Positions 5,451-5,537 of a stretch of DNA of 5,537 bases are shown here, piece by piece. Under the pieces are notes generated by a model. That model was not told the DNA's origin. It saw only the letters and a program-made list of their open reading frames with translations, and did no database searches. Location: NCBI GenBank assembly GCA_903866355.1, contig CAIPNE010000222.1:1-5537 (forward strand), written 5' to 3'. The position numbers were made by a program, and so were the translations under genes. The DNA comes from an uncultured Gammaproteobacteria bacterium. GTDB taxonomy: Bacteria > Pseudomonadota > Gammaproteobacteria > Ga0077536. Each line of letters opens with the position of its first letter. The stretch's first letter is position 1.

Positions 5451-5537
5451 CGCTGATGCCTGGCAGCGACGCTGCGGTCTGGAGGATTCAGCCCTGTCGA
5501 CTCAGTTCCCCGCGCGTCGGCAGCGCGCAGCGATGAC
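5451..5537. other. Downstream non-coding end of the window
   Basis: Right after the GPP34-CYTH stop there is a perfect small hairpin, GCAGCG (5463-5468) with CGCTGC (5470-5475), and a second GC-rich inverted repeat (GCGCG 5512-5516 with CGCGC 5524-5528). Neither has a T-run, so intrinsic termination is not supported. The 26-codon frame from 5456 has no ribosome binding site and is not called. Confidence 0.35.

Noticed and set aside
5456..5536. 26-codon ORF at the right end
   Set aside because: No ribosome binding site, no motif and composition typical of GC-rich non-coding sequence.

Overview
The window looks like a GC-rich Gram-negative proteobacterial chromosome segment, most likely gammaproteobacterial. 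That placement is an inference from three things: an orphan PEP-CTERM sorting tail (a signal of Gram-negative bacteria that make exopolysaccharide), an intergenic hairpin of REP/RAYT type, and the gene content. There are no ribosomal or other core marker genes, so the taxonomy is weak.

Layout from left to right. 1-71: two identical 31-nt direct repeats. 72-430: no convincing gene, but an AT-rich patch with inverted repeats upstream of the first gene. 431-796 (+): a small single-domain cupin with a strong ribosome binding site. 797-940: short convergent gap. 941-1570 (-): a TRIC/YicG-type seven-helix membrane protein starting at GTG. 1596-1690: a two-copy imperfect 48-bp-period repeat. 1725-2846 (-): a PLP-dependent cysteine synthase/desulfhydrase of Cds1 type. 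The last two genes are co-directional and could share a transcript. 2847-3225: AT-rich divergent region with a doubtful small ORF, a terminator-like hairpin and a detached PEP-CTERM tail. 3226-3271: a long REP-like hairpin. 3272-4103: about 830 nt with no recognisable gene, probably decayed or spacer DNA. 4104-5450 (+): a 448-aa protein that joins an N-terminal GPP34 (Golgi phosphoprotein 3-like) domain to a C-terminal CYTH-like domain. 5451-5537: non-coding tail.

The genes do not form one pathway. The cupin, the TRIC/Cds1 pair and the GPP34-CYTH gene look like independent units separated by repeat-rich spacers. The most unusual item is the GPP34-CYTH fusion: a phosphoinositide/membrane-binding fold linked to a fold that normally grips triphosphate or polyphosphate ligands. 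The other notable relic is the orphan PEP-CTERM tail beside the REP-like hairpin, which suggests a deletion or rearrangement at this spot.
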